From Salinisphaera sp040361255 (GTDB lineage: Bacteria > Pseudomonadota > Gammaproteobacteria > Nevskiales > Salinisphaeraceae), in contig NZ_APNG01000002.1 in the NCBI RefSeq assembly GCF_040361255.1, forward strand, positions 254,561 through 318,560: a stretch of 64,000 nucleotides of DNA. Reading direction: 5' to 3'. Each line of letters opens with the position of its first letter. Positions within the stretch are counted from its first letter, which is position 1. The translations under genes and the position numbers were made by a program. Positions 27,012 through 36,255 of the stretch are shown one piece after another. Under the pieces are notes generated by a model, which saw only the letters and a list, made by a program, of their open reading frames with translations, did not search any database and was not told where the DNA came from.

Positions 27012-28342
27012 CGGCAGCCCGCGAACATTGGGGAAGTCGCCTCGGGTTCATCATGGCCTCGGCGGGTTCGGCAGTCGGGCTCGGCAATGTCTGGAAATTT
27101 CCGTACATGGCCGGTGAAAACGGCGGCGGCGCGTTCCTGATCATCTATCTGGGCTGTGTGTTGTTTTTCGGCCTGTCGCTGGTCATGGCCGAACTCCTGA
27201 TCGGGCGAATGACCCAGCTCAACCCCGTCGGCGCCTTTCGCAAGCTCGGCGGCCGCGCCTGGGCCGGCGTCGGGGCCATGGGCGTACTCACTGCGTTCAT
27301 CATCCTGTCCTTTTATATTGTGGTCGCCGGCTGGACGCTGGCCTATATCGTGTTCATGGGCGAGAACACCTTTGGTGGCCTGAACGTCGACCAAAGCACG
27401 GCGATATTCGAAGGCTTCGTGGCCTCGCCCGTCCAACCGCTTATCTACGCCGCCGTCTTCACCGTTCTCATGGTCGGTGTGGTGCTGGGCGGGGTCGCCT
27501 CGGGCATCGAGCGCGCATCGAAATGGCTCATGCCGCTATTGTTCGTACTACTCGTGGTTCTGGCGATTCGTGCGGTGAGCCTACCCGGCGCCGGTGAAGG
27601 CGTGGCCTTCTATCTGATGCCGGATTGGAGCCGTGTGACGGCCGGCACCTGGGGTGGTGCGATCAGTCAGGCGTTTTTCTCCTTGTCGCTGGGCATGGGC
27701 GCCATGCTCACCTATGGCTCCTACATGTCGCGGGATCAGAACCTGCCCCGTGATGCATCGCTTGTGGTGGGCCTGGATACGCTGGTCGCCCTGCTGGCCG
27801 GGCTCGTGATTCTGCCAGCCGTTTTTTCTGCCGGCATGGAGCCCAGCGCCGGCGCGGGGCTCACCTTCATGACCTTACCCACGGTATTCGCGCAAATGCC
27901 GGCCGGGGCGATATTCGGGCTGGCCTTTTTCGTGCTGCTCGCTATCGCCGCACTGACATCGGCCGTATCGCTACTCGAAGTGGTGGTGAGTTATCTCGTC
28001 GACGACAAGGGCATGAGCCGTTTCAACGCGGCCGTAGCCACGGGCGTCGTGATCTTCATCCTCGGCATTCCGGTGTCCCTGTCGCAAGGGATCTGGGCAG
28101 AACACACGATCGCCGGGATGACCTTCCTGGATTTCGCCGATTTCGCCACCGCGCAGGTAATGATGCCGATTGGCGGTCTGCTGATTGCATTGTTCGTGGG
28201 CTGGCAGCTGGGACCGCGTGCCGTCGAGTCGCTGAAGTCGCATCCCGATCAGTCGTTGCCACTGGCCGGGCTGTGGTTGTTCATCCTGCGCTTCGTCGCA
28301 CCGCTCGGGATTGCCTGGATTCTGCTACAGGGGTTTTTCTAA
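27008..28342 (+). CDS. Sodium-dependent amino-acid transporter (NSS/SNF family)
   Basis: A 444-aa inner-membrane symporter with about eleven to twelve helices. The helix-1 signature GSAVGLGNVWKFPYMAGENGGGAF (positions about 17–40) carries the unwound sodium/substrate site typical of LeuT-like proteins; SLGMGAMLTYGSYM near 233 is the helix-6 counterpart. Substrate is probably a neutral amino acid, not assignable here. It is translationally coupled to the 16-residue ORF and followed after 48 bases by an AGCS carrier, suggesting joint use of the sodium gradient. Confidence 0.93.
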   Translation: MTAAREHWGSRLGFIMASAGSAVGLGNVWKFPYMAGENGGGAFLIIYLGCVLFFGLSLVMAELLIGRMTQLNPVGAFRKLGGRAWAGVGAMGVLTAFIILSFYIVVAGWTLAYIVFMGENTFGGLNVDQSTAIFEGFVASPVQPLIYAAVFTVLMVGVVLGGVASGIERASKWLMPLLFVLLVVLAIRAVSLPGAGEGVAFYLMPDWSRVTAGTWGGAISQAFFSLSLGMGAMLTYGSYMSRDQNLPRDASLVVGLDTLVALLAGLVILPAVFSAGMEPSAGAGLTFMTLPTVFAQMPAGAIFGLAFFVLLAIAALTSAVSLLEVVVSYLVDDKGMSRFNAAVATGVVIFILGIPVSLSQGIWAEHTIAGMTFLDFADFATAQVMMPIGGLLIALFVGWQLGPRAVESLKSHPDQSLPLAGLWLFILRFVAPLGIAWILLQGFF

Positions 28343-28390
28343 ATAACGTCATTCGGGTTGCATACGTAGCCCATACAGGGGGATTCAAAA

Positions 28391-29731
28391 ATGGAAATGC
28401 TTACTAACGCGCTGAGCACGCTCAGCGGCTGGGTCTGGGGCCCGGTCATGCTGATACTGCTGCTGGGCACGGGTATCTATCTGACCGTGGGGCTGCGCGG
28501 CATCCCGCAGCGCAAGCTGTTCTACGGGTTTTCGATGCTGTTCGCCGGGCGCAAACAGACCACCGAGCCCGGCGATATCACGCCTTTTCAGGCACTGGCC
28601 ACCGCACTGGCGGCCACCGTCGGCACCGGCAATATCGCGGGCGTGGCCACCGCCATCCACCTCGGGGGACCGGGCGCGGTGTTCTGGATGTGGGTGACCG
28701 CCATCGTGGGCATGGCCACCAAGTACGGCGAAGCCGTGCTGGCGGTGAACTTTCGCGAAACCAATCGCGATGGTGCCTATGTCGGCGGGCCGATGTACTA
28801 CATTCGTAACGGCCTGGGCGCGAACTGGAAATGGCTGGCCTTCGCCTTTGCCCTGTTTGCCACGGTCGCGGCCTTTGGCATCGGCAATACCGTGCAATCC
28901 AACTCGGTATCCCAGGTATTCGACGAAACCCTGTCGATCCCGCGCTGGCTGACCGGCCTGGTCATGGCGGCCGGCGTGTTCGCGGTGATTATCGGCGGCG
29001 TGCAACGCCTGGCCAGCGTCACCGACAAGCTCGTGCCGGTGATGGCTATTGTCTACGTGATTGGCGCGGCCGTCGTACTCATCCTCAACGCCAGTGAAGT
29101 CCCGGGCGCGATCGGGCTGATCTTCTCCGATGCCTTCACGGGCACCGCGGCCACCGGCGGCTTTGCCGGCGCCGGTATCATCATGGCCATTCGGTTTGGC
29201 GTGGCCCGCGGCATCTTCTCCAACGAAGCCGGTCTGGGCAGCGCGCCAATCGCCCATGCCGCTGCGCGCACCGATAGCCCGGTGCGCCAGGGCGTGGTCG
29301 CCATGCTCGGCACGTTCATCGATACCCTTATTGTCTGCACCATGACGGCACTCGTGATTATCGCCACCGGTGCCTGGTCGTCCGGCACCACCGGCGCGCA
29401 GTTGTCCGCCGAGGCCTTCACCACCGGCATGCCCGGCCCCGGCGGCTGGATCGTAAGCTTCGGCATGGTGATCTTCGCCTTCTCCACCATGCTCGCCTGG
29501 AGCTACTACGGCGAACGCACGGCCGAGTACCTATTCGGCTCGCGTATCGTCACGCCCTATCGCCTGCTGTGGGTGGTGGCCGTGTTCGTCGGCGCGATCG
29601 CCAAGCTGGATTTCGTGTGGCTGGTCGCCGACGTAATGAACGCGCTCATGGCGATACCGAACCTGATCGCGCTGGTGCTGCTCGCGCCGGTGGTGTTCAA
29701 GCTCACGCGCGCCTATTTCGATAAGACGTAG
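28391..29731 (+). CDS. Alanine/glycine:cation symporter (AGCS family)
   Basis: A 446-aa multi-pass sodium-coupled carrier for alanine or glycine. The diagnostic ATVGTGNIAGVATAIHLGGPGAVFWMW (about residues 77–103) and GPMYYIRNGL segments are present, and SNEAGLGSAPIAHAAA near 275 is a further family signature. Slightly shorter than some members but complete. Same strand as the NSS carrier, with its own leader region containing GGGGGA. Confidence 0.93.
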   Translation: MEMLTNALSTLSGWVWGPVMLILLLGTGIYLTVGLRGIPQRKLFYGFSMLFAGRKQTTEPGDITPFQALATALAATVGTGNIAGVATAIHLGGPGAVFWMWVTAIVGMATKYGEAVLAVNFRETNRDGAYVGGPMYYIRNGLGANWKWLAFAFALFATVAAFGIGNTVQSNSVSQVFDETLSIPRWLTGLVMAAGVFAVIIGGVQRLASVTDKLVPVMAIVYVIGAAVVLILNASEVPGAIGLIFSDAFTGTAATGGFAGAGIIMAIRFGVARGIFSNEAGLGSAPIAHAAARTDSPVRQGVVAMLGTFIDTLIVCTMTALVIIATGAWSSGTTGAQLSAEAFTTGMPGPGGWIVSFGMVIFAFSTMLAWSYYGERTAEYLFGSRIVTPYRLLWVVAVFVGAIAKLDFVWLVADVMNALMAIPNLIALVLLAPVVFKLTRAYFDKT

Positions 29732-29758
29732 GTGACCACGCCGCGGTAAAATGGGTGA

Positions 29759-29786
29759 CGGGATGCAGCCGGCCGGTTGCATCCCG
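29759..29786. other. Inverted repeat between the AGCS gene and hemH
   Basis: CGGGATGCA (29759–29767) pairs perfectly with TGCATCCCG (29778–29786), loop of ten bases that is itself GC-palindromic (CCGGCCGG). There is no T-run after it, so it may be a Rho-type stop signal, an mRNA-end stabiliser or part of the hemH leader. Confidence 0.5.
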
Positions 29787-29834
29787 TATCATCGCCCCTA
29801 CGTATCGTACCCCGCGACACGATAGCGAGAGCCC

Positions 29835-30839
29835 ATGCCGAATTCCCGCAGCGCGCAGCGCCCTATCGGGGTGCTTTTTACCAATCTGGGCACGCCCGAC
29901 GACACGTCGGTACCGGCGGTACGCCGCTATCTCGCCGAATTTCTGAGCGACCGCCGTGTGGTCGATCTCAACCGCGCGTTATGGCTGCCCATCCTCTACG
30001 GCATCATTCTCACCTTCCGGCCGAAGAACTCGGCCGAGGGCTATCGATCGGTGTGGACCCCGGAAGGCTCACCGCTACTGGTGTATGCCCGCCGTCAGGC
30101 CGAGCAGATCCAGGCCCGCCTCGACCGCGAAGTCGAACGTCCCGTTCATGTGGCGCTGGCGATGCGCTATGGCAACCCCTCTATCGAAACCGGTCTGCGC
30201 GAGCTCGATGCCGCCGGCTGCAAACAGGTACTGGTGGTACCCGCCTATCCGCAATATTCGGCCACCACGGTGGCGACCACCTTCGACAAGATCGGCGAAG
30301 TGCTCGCCGACTGGCCGGAACCGCCGGCGCTACGACAGATCAACCGGTATTACGACGAGCCCGGCTATATCCAGGCGCTGGCCAACTCGGTACGCGAACA
30401 TTGGGCCGAACACGGGCGCGCCGACAGGCTGGTGATGTCGTTTCACGGCATCCCCAAGCGCTATGTGAAAAACGGCGATCCGTACCCGCGCGATTGCGGC
30501 ATCACGGCGCAATTGCTGGCGACCGAACTCGGGCTGACACGCAGTGAATACAAGGTCTGCTTCCAGTCCCGCTTCGGCCGCGAACCCTGGCTCCAGCCCT
30601 ATCTCGACGAGACGATGAAAGCCTGGGGCGCGGCCGGCATGAAAAGCGTCGACGTCATGTGCCCCGGCTTTTCTTCGGACTGTCTGGAAACACTCGAAGA
30701 AATCAAGGAAGAAAACCGCGAATACTTCGAGGAAGCCGGCGGCGGCTCGCTGCGTTATATTCCGGCCCTCAACGACCGCGACGATCATGTGGACATGTTC
30801 ACCCGTCTGATCAAGCGCGAACTCTCGGGCTGGATCTGA
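29835..30839 (+). CDS. hemH: Ferrochelatase
   Basis: A 334-aa enzyme that inserts ferrous iron into protoporphyrin IX in the last step of haem synthesis. GVLFTNLGTPD near the N-terminus, the SFHGIPKRYVKNGDPYP motif near 205 (catalytic His) and CPGFSSDCLETLEEIKEE near 275 (Glu on the metal path) are all characteristic. Full length. It stands between transporter genes and sohB and seems to be transcribed on its own or with sohB, 63 bases downstream. Confidence 0.96.
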   Translation: MPNSRSAQRPIGVLFTNLGTPDDTSVPAVRRYLAEFLSDRRVVDLNRALWLPILYGIILTFRPKNSAEGYRSVWTPEGSPLLVYARRQAEQIQARLDREVERPVHVALAMRYGNPSIETGLRELDAAGCKQVLVVPAYPQYSATTVATTFDKIGEVLADWPEPPALRQINRYYDEPGYIQALANSVREHWAEHGRADRLVMSFHGIPKRYVKNGDPYPRDCGITAQLLATELGLTRSEYKVCFQSRFGREPWLQPYLDETMKAWGAAGMKSVDVMCPGFSSDCLETLEEIKEENREYFEEAGGGSLRYIPALNDRDDHVDMFTRLIKRELSGWI

Positions 30840-30902
30840 CCGGTCGACTCACATGTCGACAGAATTCGCCCCTCCCATCTCCTTAACGAATAAAGGCGTG
30901 CC

Positions 30903-31958
30903 ATGGAGCTGATCGCCGACTTCGCCCTGAATTACGGGCTGTTTCTTGCAAAGGCGCTGACCGTGGTCATCGCCCTCGGCCTGGCCGTGGGCTGGATATT
31001 GAGCATGGTCGCCCAGGCCCGCGCCGCGCGCGAGGGCGATCGGCTCAAGATCACCCATGTCAACGAGCGCCTTGAGCGCATGGCCGATACGCTCAACGCC
31101 ACCCTGCTCAACGACAGCGAGCGCAAGGCCCGCCACAAGCGCAAGAAAGTCGAGGAAAAGCAACGCCGCAAGGCCGAAAAACTGGGCAAGCGCCACGAAC
31201 CCGCACGCTTGTTCGTGCTCGACTTCGATGGCGATATCCGCGCATCCGCCGTGGAATCGCTACGCGATGAAATCACCGCCCTCATGCAGGTGGTAGAAGC
31301 CGAAGACGAGGTCATGATTCGCCTGGAATCGGCCGGCGGCATGGTTCATAGCTACGGCCTGGCGGCCTCCCAGCTGGCGCGCCTGCGCGACGCAGGTGTT
31401 CGCCTGACCGTGTGCGTGGATCGCCTGGCCGCCAGCGGCGGTTACATGATGGCCTGCGTGGGCGAGCGCATCGTCGCCGCGCCCTTTTCCATCATTGGCT
31501 CCATCGGCGTGGTCGCCCAGATTCCCAATTTTCATCGCCTGCTCAAGGACAAGCAGATCGATTTCGAACTGCATACCGCAGGCGATTACAAGCGCACGCT
31601 CACCGTGTTCGGCGAAAACACCGAAGAAGGCCGGGCCAAGTTCCGCGAAGAACTCGAAGACACCCACGGTCTGTTCAAGCATTTCGTGGCCCGCTACCGG
31701 CCCGCACTGGATATCGACCGCGTGGCCACCGGCGAACACTGGCACGGCACGCAGGCGCTCGATCTGGCCCTGGTCGATGAAGTCGCCACCAGCGACGATG
31801 TCATGCTCGCCGCCGCCCGCGACGGGCGCGACGTCTTTACCGTGGCCATCGAACACAAGAACGGCCTGATGGCGCGTATCGCCGAACAGTCCCGACTGGC
31901 GATCAGCCGCAGCCTGGGTGAAAGCGGTCTGGCCCGCGTGGTACATCGGGCGCGCTAG
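30903..31958 (+). CDS. sohB: Inner-membrane S49-family protease SohB
   Basis: A 351-aa membrane-bound serine protease related to signal-peptide peptidase SppA. One or two N-terminal hydrophobic stretches (about residues 8–38), then a charged Lys/Arg-rich linker (about 70–100), then the S49 domain: RLESAGGMVHSYGLAASQL, the nucleophile Ser in VDRLAASGGYMMAC near 180 and the general-base Lys in AGDYKRTLTVFG near 230. Length and order match SohB. Preceded by a ribosome site near ATAAAGGCGTGCC. Confidence 0.92.
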   Translation: MELIADFALNYGLFLAKALTVVIALGLAVGWILSMVAQARAAREGDRLKITHVNERLERMADTLNATLLNDSERKARHKRKKVEEKQRRKAEKLGKRHEPARLFVLDFDGDIRASAVESLRDEITALMQVVEAEDEVMIRLESAGGMVHSYGLAASQLARLRDAGVRLTVCVDRLAASGGYMMACVGERIVAAPFSIIGSIGVVAQIPNFHRLLKDKQIDFELHTAGDYKRTLTVFGENTEEGRAKFREELEDTHGLFKHFVARYRPALDIDRVATGEHWHGTQALDLALVDEVATSDDVMLAAARDGRDVFTVAIEHKNGLMARIAEQSRLAISRSLGESGLARVVHRAR

Positions 31959-32132
31959 CGCGCCGCCCTGCGGGCATAGCGGGCCCATTTTGTCCGCTGT
32001 GCCCTGCAACTGCCTGTATTGGCCAGGTTCTCGCACACCCCATGAAACTCGTATGCCTTGATACGGTCTTAGGCTGCGGGACGATCCGGGGTACGCCGGT
32101 CGTATGGTGAACACACCAACGAGAAAGAACCT

Positions 32133-33548
32133 ATGACGCCAATCGCACGTACGCGTTTCACGACGCTGATTTTTTCCTTTTTCCTGTTAATGACTTTGAG
32201 CAACGCGCAAGCCGCCATACCCAGCGGCATGCTCAGCGGCGACAACCCGTCGCTCGCACCCATGCTCGACAAGGCCCTGCCGGCCGTGGTCAACGTGGTG
32301 GTCACCGGCAAACCGCAGCAGATGCCGGATAACCCGCTGTTCAACGACCCCTTCTTTCGGCGCTTTTTCGACATGCCCGAACAGCAACAGCAGCGCCAGA
32401 TGCCGCGCCAGCCCACCGCTGCCGGCTCGGGCGTGATTGTCGACGCCGACAAGGGCTATGTGCTGACCAACCACCACGTGGTCACCGACGCCGAGAAGAT
32501 CGTGGTCCGTCTCAACGACAACCGCGAGTACGAGGCCAAGCTTATCGGCGACGATCCGGAAACCGATATCGCGGTTCTGCAGATCAAGACCGACGACAAA
32601 CTCACCGAACTGCCCATCGCCAACTCCGACGATCTGCGCGTGGGTGATTTCGTGGTCGCCATCGGCAACCCCTTCGGCCTGCGTCAGACCGTGACCTCGG
32701 GCATCGTCAGCGGCCTCGGCCGGCACGGGCTGGGCAATCGCTACGAAGACTTCATCCAGACCGATGCCTCCATCAACCCCGGTAATTCCGGCGGCGCCCT
32801 AGTCAATCTCCAGGGCGAACTGGTGGGCATCAATAGCGCCATTCTGTCGCGCACCGGCGGCAATATCGGTATCGGCTTCGCCATTCCCAGCAATCTGGTC
32901 AACAGCGTCTATACCCAGATCGCCGAGAACGGCGAGGTCCAGCGCGGGCGCCTGGGCGTGGTCGGCCAGAACCTGACCGCCGATCTGGCCTCCGCCTTCG
33001 ACCTGGATATCAATCAGGGCGTGGTCGTGGCCCAGGTCATGCCGGATTCGCCGGCGGCCAAGGCCGGAATCAAAGAGCGTGACGTGATCACGCAGGTCAA
33101 CGGCAAGGACATCGACGACTTCTCGCAGCTGGCCAATGCCATCGGTCTGAAATCACCCGGCGACAAGGTCACTATCACCCTGTTGCGCAACGGCAAGGAA
33201 CGCGAGGTCAAGGCCACGCTCGGCAACGCAGCCGACGCGCCCGACAGCGCCGGCACCGCGGGCGGTAACAGCAGCGACCTGGCCGCCGGGTTGCAAGGCG
33301 CGAGCTTCGGCCCGCTCACCGACGACAATCCGCTGGCCGGGGAAGTCGAAGGCATCGTGGTAACCGATGTCGAACGCGGCTCGCCGGCTGCACGTGCGGG
33401 CCTGCGCCCGGACGACGTGATCACGTCGATCAACCGGCAGCCGATCAAAGACGTCTCACAGCTGTCCAAGCTCGCCGGCCCGGATACGAAGCAACTGCTG
33501 TTGCACGTACGACGTGGCCGCGGCGCGCTGTTCCTGCTGATCCGCTAG
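32133..33548 (+). CDS. Periplasmic Do-family serine protease (DegP/DegQ type)
   Basis: A 471-aa HtrA protease and chaperone for misfolded envelope proteins. A Sec signal peptide (about 1–28, ending SNAQA) precedes the trypsin-like domain with catalytic His115 (TNHHVV), Asp145 (ETDIAVLQ) and Ser219 (INPGNSGGAL). Two PDZ domains follow (about 265–350 and 395–470). The long LA-loop segment is shortened to a Gln-rich stretch (EQQQQRQMPRQP) near 84–95, more like DegQ than DegP, but I do not assign which. Followed by a strong terminator. Confidence 0.93.
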   Translation: MTPIARTRFTTLIFSFFLLMTLSNAQAAIPSGMLSGDNPSLAPMLDKALPAVVNVVVTGKPQQMPDNPLFNDPFFRRFFDMPEQQQQRQMPRQPTAAGSGVIVDADKGYVLTNHHVVTDAEKIVVRLNDNREYEAKLIGDDPETDIAVLQIKTDDKLTELPIANSDDLRVGDFVVAIGNPFGLRQTVTSGIVSGLGRHGLGNRYEDFIQTDASINPGNSGGALVNLQGELVGINSAILSRTGGNIGIGFAIPSNLVNSVYTQIAENGEVQRGRLGVVGQNLTADLASAFDLDINQGVVVAQVMPDSPAAKAGIKERDVITQVNGKDIDDFSQLANAIGLKSPGDKVTITLLRNGKEREVKATLGNAADAPDSAGTAGGNSSDLAAGLQGASFGPLTDDNPLAGEVEGIVVTDVERGSPAARAGLRPDDVITSINRQPIKDVSQLSKLAGPDTKQLLLHVRRGRGALFLLIR

Positions 33549-33581
33549 TCCGCTTACGCGATCCACGCGATCGCTACTCGA

Positions 33582-33609
33582 GGCCCGGCTTTTTGCCGGG
33601 CCTTTTTTT
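33582..33609 (+). terminator. Rho-independent terminator after the Do-family protease gene
   Basis: GGCCCGGC / GCCGGGCC stem around a five-T loop followed by seven T, 34 bases after the protease stop. Confidence 0.92.
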
Positions 33610-33667
33610 GCATATTTCCCGCAGCGCCTGCCGGGCGCTATACTCGGAGCCCTGTCCAGGGAGCGCT

Positions 33668-33865
33668 ATGAGCCAGTTCGAGATCGCCCACTTCGAAGAC
33701 CGTGTCGAGGCCTTGATCCAGGCCTATCGCGCGCTGCTGCGCGATTACGAAGCGCTCCAGCATACTTATGAGCAGGAACAGGCCCGCAATCGAGAAACGC
33801 GCGAACGTCTCAACGGCGTGATCGAACGTATTCGCGCCCTCGAGGCGGAAGCCGACAACGCCTAA
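33668..33865 (+). CDS. Short coiled-coil protein upstream of zapA (TIGR02449 type)
   Basis: A 65-aa, almost entirely helical and heptad-patterned protein (MSQFEIAHFEDRVEAL...), like the small ZapB-like coiled-coil proteins that sit immediately before zapA in many gammaproteobacteria. The start at 33668 is chosen because CAGGGAG lies just upstream; the frame extends 25 codons further into the terminator region and those codons are not expected to be used. Probably a division-related partner, by context only. Confidence 0.8.
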   Translation: MSQFEIAHFEDRVEALIQAYRALLRDYEALQHTYEQEQARNRETRERLNGVIERIRALEAEADNA

Positions 33866-33876
33866 CGGATCGACGC

Positions 33877-34203
33877 ATGCCGCCAGAAAAACAAACCGCG
33901 CTGACCATCCGTATCCTCGGCCGCGATTATTCCATCGCCTGCCCGGAGGGCGAGCGGGAAAGCCTGTTGCATTCCGCCGAATACCTGTCGCGGCGCATGC
34001 ATGCGATCCAGCGCAAGGGCAAGACGCTGGGCATAGAGCGCATCGCGGTGATGGCCGCGCTCAATATTGCCCGCGATCTGATCGCAGCCGAACGCCGGCT
34101 CGAACGCCAGGACGCCGGCCTGCCCGCCACCGACGGCGAAATCACCGAGCGCCTGTCGCAGCTCCAGCTGCATATTGAATCCGCGCTCAAGGAACCCAAC
34201 TAG
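33877..34203 (+). CDS. zapA: Cell division protein ZapA
   Basis: A 108-aa FtsZ-ring cross-linking protein. The N-terminal globular part has LTIRILGRDYSIACPEGE, the classic ZapA beta-hairpin, followed by AVMAALNIARDLIAAE and a C-terminal coiled coil that forms the tetramer. Eleven bases after the coiled-coil gene and immediately ahead of the 6S RNA gene, the conserved gammaproteobacterial order. Confidence 0.94.
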   Translation: MPPEKQTALTIRILGRDYSIACPEGERESLLHSAEYLSRRMHAIQRKGKTLGIERIAVMAALNIARDLIAAERRLERQDAGLPATDGEITERLSQLQLHIESALKEPN

Positions 34204-34327
34204 CCGCGAGACGCGTCCTCGCGCGCGATGACCGCCCTCGCGCTGCGATAATCGCCGCCAGCCCCGGCACACGCGATCCTTCGATCGCATGATTGGCACC
34301 ACCGCTTCGAGCCGCGTATCATCAATC

Positions 34328-34520
34328 TTGCCGGCACTCCTGCGGTGTTCGACGACCTCCCGGTTCCCCTTGAGCCTAAGTACCTAAACCGGGGTGGGAA
34401 ACGTCGCAGGTGAGTACGCCCGCCTTGCTGCGGGAAACCTAATGCGGCGTGGAACGCCCCACTTGAGCATTCGTCTCAAGGATAGTGGACGGTCGACGGC
34501 ACAGGCGGGAGTGTCGGCCC
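34328..34520 (+). ncRNA. ssrS: 6S RNA
   Basis: Regulator that binds sigma-70 RNA polymerase in stationary phase. Evidence: position between zapA and the 5-formyl-THF cyclo-ligase gene, where ssrS lies in most gammaproteobacteria; a long closing stem between GCCGGCACTCCTGCGGTG (34330–34347) and its near-complement at 34500–34518; a second stem TTCGACGACC / GGTCGACGG further in; and internal segments CCCCTTGAGCC (34366–34376) and CTTGAGCATTCGTCTCAAGG (34462–34481) that resemble 6S. Ends are estimated from the stem. Confidence 0.82.
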
Positions 34521-34557
34521 TTTCGTTTTCTCTGCCAGTCGTGGATGCTGTCACGCC

Positions 34558-35154
34558 ATGAGCGTTTCCATCGACGACCAGCGCCGCGCCGCACTGCGCG
34601 CGCGCCGCCGCCTTGCCCCCCAGCAAGCCCATATGGCGAGCCGCCAGGCCTGCCAACGCATTGCACGGCTGCCCGTATTCCGGCGTGCGCGCCGTATCGG
34701 CCTGTACTGGCCCATGCGCCACGAAGCCGACCCGCGCCAGCTGCTGCCCTATTTCCAGGCACACCAACAGGCTTTCTTACCGCGCGTCGCCGGCCAGCAG
34801 CTCGAATTCGTGACGATCGACGGTCCCGGTTTTCGTCAGCGCCGCAGCGCACTGGGCATCGTCGAGCCTACCCTGCGCCATGCCCGGCCCGTGGCCGCGC
34901 TCGATCTGCTCATCATGCCCCTGGCCGCGTTCGATGCCGCCGCGCGCCGTATCGGCATGGGTGGTGGCTTTTACGACCGCACCCTCGCGGCCAAGCGCAA
35001 TGGCGGTTTTCGCGGCCCCTGGCTGCTGGGCCTGGCCTTCGATGTGCAGCGCGTCGACCCGATCGCCACCCGCGCATGGGATATTCCTCTGGATGCAGTG
35101 GCCAGCGATGCCGCCATCTACCGGCGCGCGACCTGCCCCGGGTCACTACGGTAA
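34558..35154 (+). CDS. 5-formyltetrahydrofolate cyclo-ligase
   Basis: A 198-aa enzyme (known as YgfA/Fau) that uses ATP to turn 5-formyl-THF into 5,10-methenyl-THF. Seen: Arg-rich N-terminal helix RRAALRARRRL, RRIGLYWPMRHEADPR, and the C-terminal RIGMGGGFYDRTL nucleotide-binding loop near 130–143. It follows the 6S RNA gene by 37 bases, the usual arrangement in which the two are co-transcribed. Confidence 0.94.
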   Translation: MSVSIDDQRRAALRARRRLAPQQAHMASRQACQRIARLPVFRRARRIGLYWPMRHEADPRQLLPYFQAHQQAFLPRVAGQQLEFVTIDGPGFRQRRSALGIVEPTLRHARPVAALDLLIMPLAAFDAAARRIGMGGGFYDRTLAAKRNGGFRGPWLLGLAFDVQRVDPIATRAWDIPLDAVASDAAIYRRATCPGSLR

Positions 35155-35199
35155 ACTCGGGCGCAACGCACTCAATACGTTTTAAAGGACTGGCTACGC

Positions 35200-35676
35200 A
35201 TGCGTTATTGGCTGATGAAATCCGAACCGGACGAGTTCAGTATTCAGGATCTACAACAGCGCAAGAACCAGACCGAAGGCTGGGACGGCGTACGCAACTA
35301 TCAGGCGCGCAATTTCATGCGCGACGATATGTCGGAAGGCGATCTGGCTTTCTTCTATCACTCGAACACCAAAGTGCCCGGCGTGGTCGGCATCATGCGT
35401 ATCTCGCGGGCCGGCTATCCGGACGACACCGCCTTCGACCCCAAGGATGCCCACTACGACCCCAAATCCGATCCGGCAAAGCCGCGCTGGTATCGCGTCG
35501 ACGTCACCTTCGAGCGCGAACTCGAACGCGTGATTTCCCTGGCCGAAATCAAGGATCATGCTGACGAGCTCGGCGATTTCCCACTGGTGCGCAAGGGCAA
35601 CCGTCTGTCAGTCATGCCGGTGGATAAAGAGCACTGGGATTTCATTCTCGGCCTGGAACACAACGCACCGGAGTAG
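35200..35676 (+). CDS. EVE-domain protein
   Basis: A 158-aa PUA-like EVE-domain protein (thymocyte nuclear protein 1 family), presumed to bind modified nucleic-acid bases. Family signatures: YWLMKSEPDEFSI at the N-terminus, WDGVRNYQARNFMRD near 28–43, and DLAFFYHSNTKVPGVVGI near 50–67. Complete. Sits downstream of the cyclo-ligase in the same direction; cellular role not defined. Confidence 0.92.
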   Translation: MRYWLMKSEPDEFSIQDLQQRKNQTEGWDGVRNYQARNFMRDDMSEGDLAFFYHSNTKVPGVVGIMRISRAGYPDDTAFDPKDAHYDPKSDPAKPRWYRVDVTFERELERVISLAEIKDHADELGDFPLVRKGNRLSVMPVDKEHWDFILGLEHNAPE

Positions 35677-35726
35677 CCCATCCCTGCGCACGTCGTCCTG
35701 CGCCCCAACTTAAAGAGGCCCGATTC

Positions 35727-36113
35727 ATGCCCCAAGATCCGATTGCCGCGTGGCACGAACTCGTCGAACGCCGTAGTCCTGAAGGACTGGATGCGCTGGT
35801 TGACGAAAACGCCGTGTTCTACTCGCCCGTCGTCCACACGCCGCAAACCGGCAAAGCGGTCACGGTGCAGTACCTCAGCGCAGCACTACAGGTTTTCGTC
35901 ACCGACGATTTCCACTACGTGCGTCAGGTAAAAGACGACAACAACGCCATCCTCGAATTCGAGGTGGAACTAGACGGCATCCAGGTCAACGGCGTGGATA
36001 TGATCCGCTGGAACGACGCCGGCAAGATCACCGAATTCAAGGTAATGCTACGACCGCTGAAGGCCGTCAACCTCATCCATCAGAAGATGGCGGCCATGCT
36101 GCAGGCGCGCTAG
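35727..36113 (+). CDS. NTF2/SnoaL-like fold protein
   Basis: A 128-aa single-domain protein of the nuclear-transport-factor-2 / SnoaL-like superfamily: an N-terminal helix with WHELVERRSPEGLDALVDENAVFYSPVVHTP, then curved beta strands and ending MIRWNDAGKITEFKVMLRP. Such proteins bind small hydrophobic ligands or act as isomerases. Substrate unknown. A ribosome site AAAGAGG precedes the ATG. Confidence 0.8.
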   Translation: MPQDPIAAWHELVERRSPEGLDALVDENAVFYSPVVHTPQTGKAVTVQYLSAALQVFVTDDFHYVRQVKDDNNAILEFEVELDGIQVNGVDMIRWNDAGKITEFKVMLRPLKAVNLIHQKMAAMLQAR

Positions 36114-36139
36114 ATCCCGCCCGCATAGTCCCAGAGACA

Positions 36140-36232
36140 CGCGCTCGCGCTGTGCCGACCGGTATCAGCGCCATGACGCCGGCATCGTCCTTGATGCGCT
36201 TGCCCCATTTAAGCGTGGCGCGCATACGCGTG
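36140..36232 (-). pseudogene. Remnant of a second GT9 heptosyltransferase 3' end
   Basis: Read on the minus strand, this stretch encodes MRATLKWGKRIKDDAG then VMALIPV, closely matching TLKWGTRIEDDAGVMALIPV near the C-terminus of the intact heptosyltransferase at 37138–38199. The two DNA copies are visibly similar (the run ATCAGCGCCATGACGCC occurs in both) but not identical. Upstream codons for the rest of the enzyme are missing and an AT-rich unrelated gene lies there instead, so this is a truncated paralogue. Confidence 0.75.
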
Positions 36233-36255
36233 ATTTCGTCAACCAACACCGTCTA

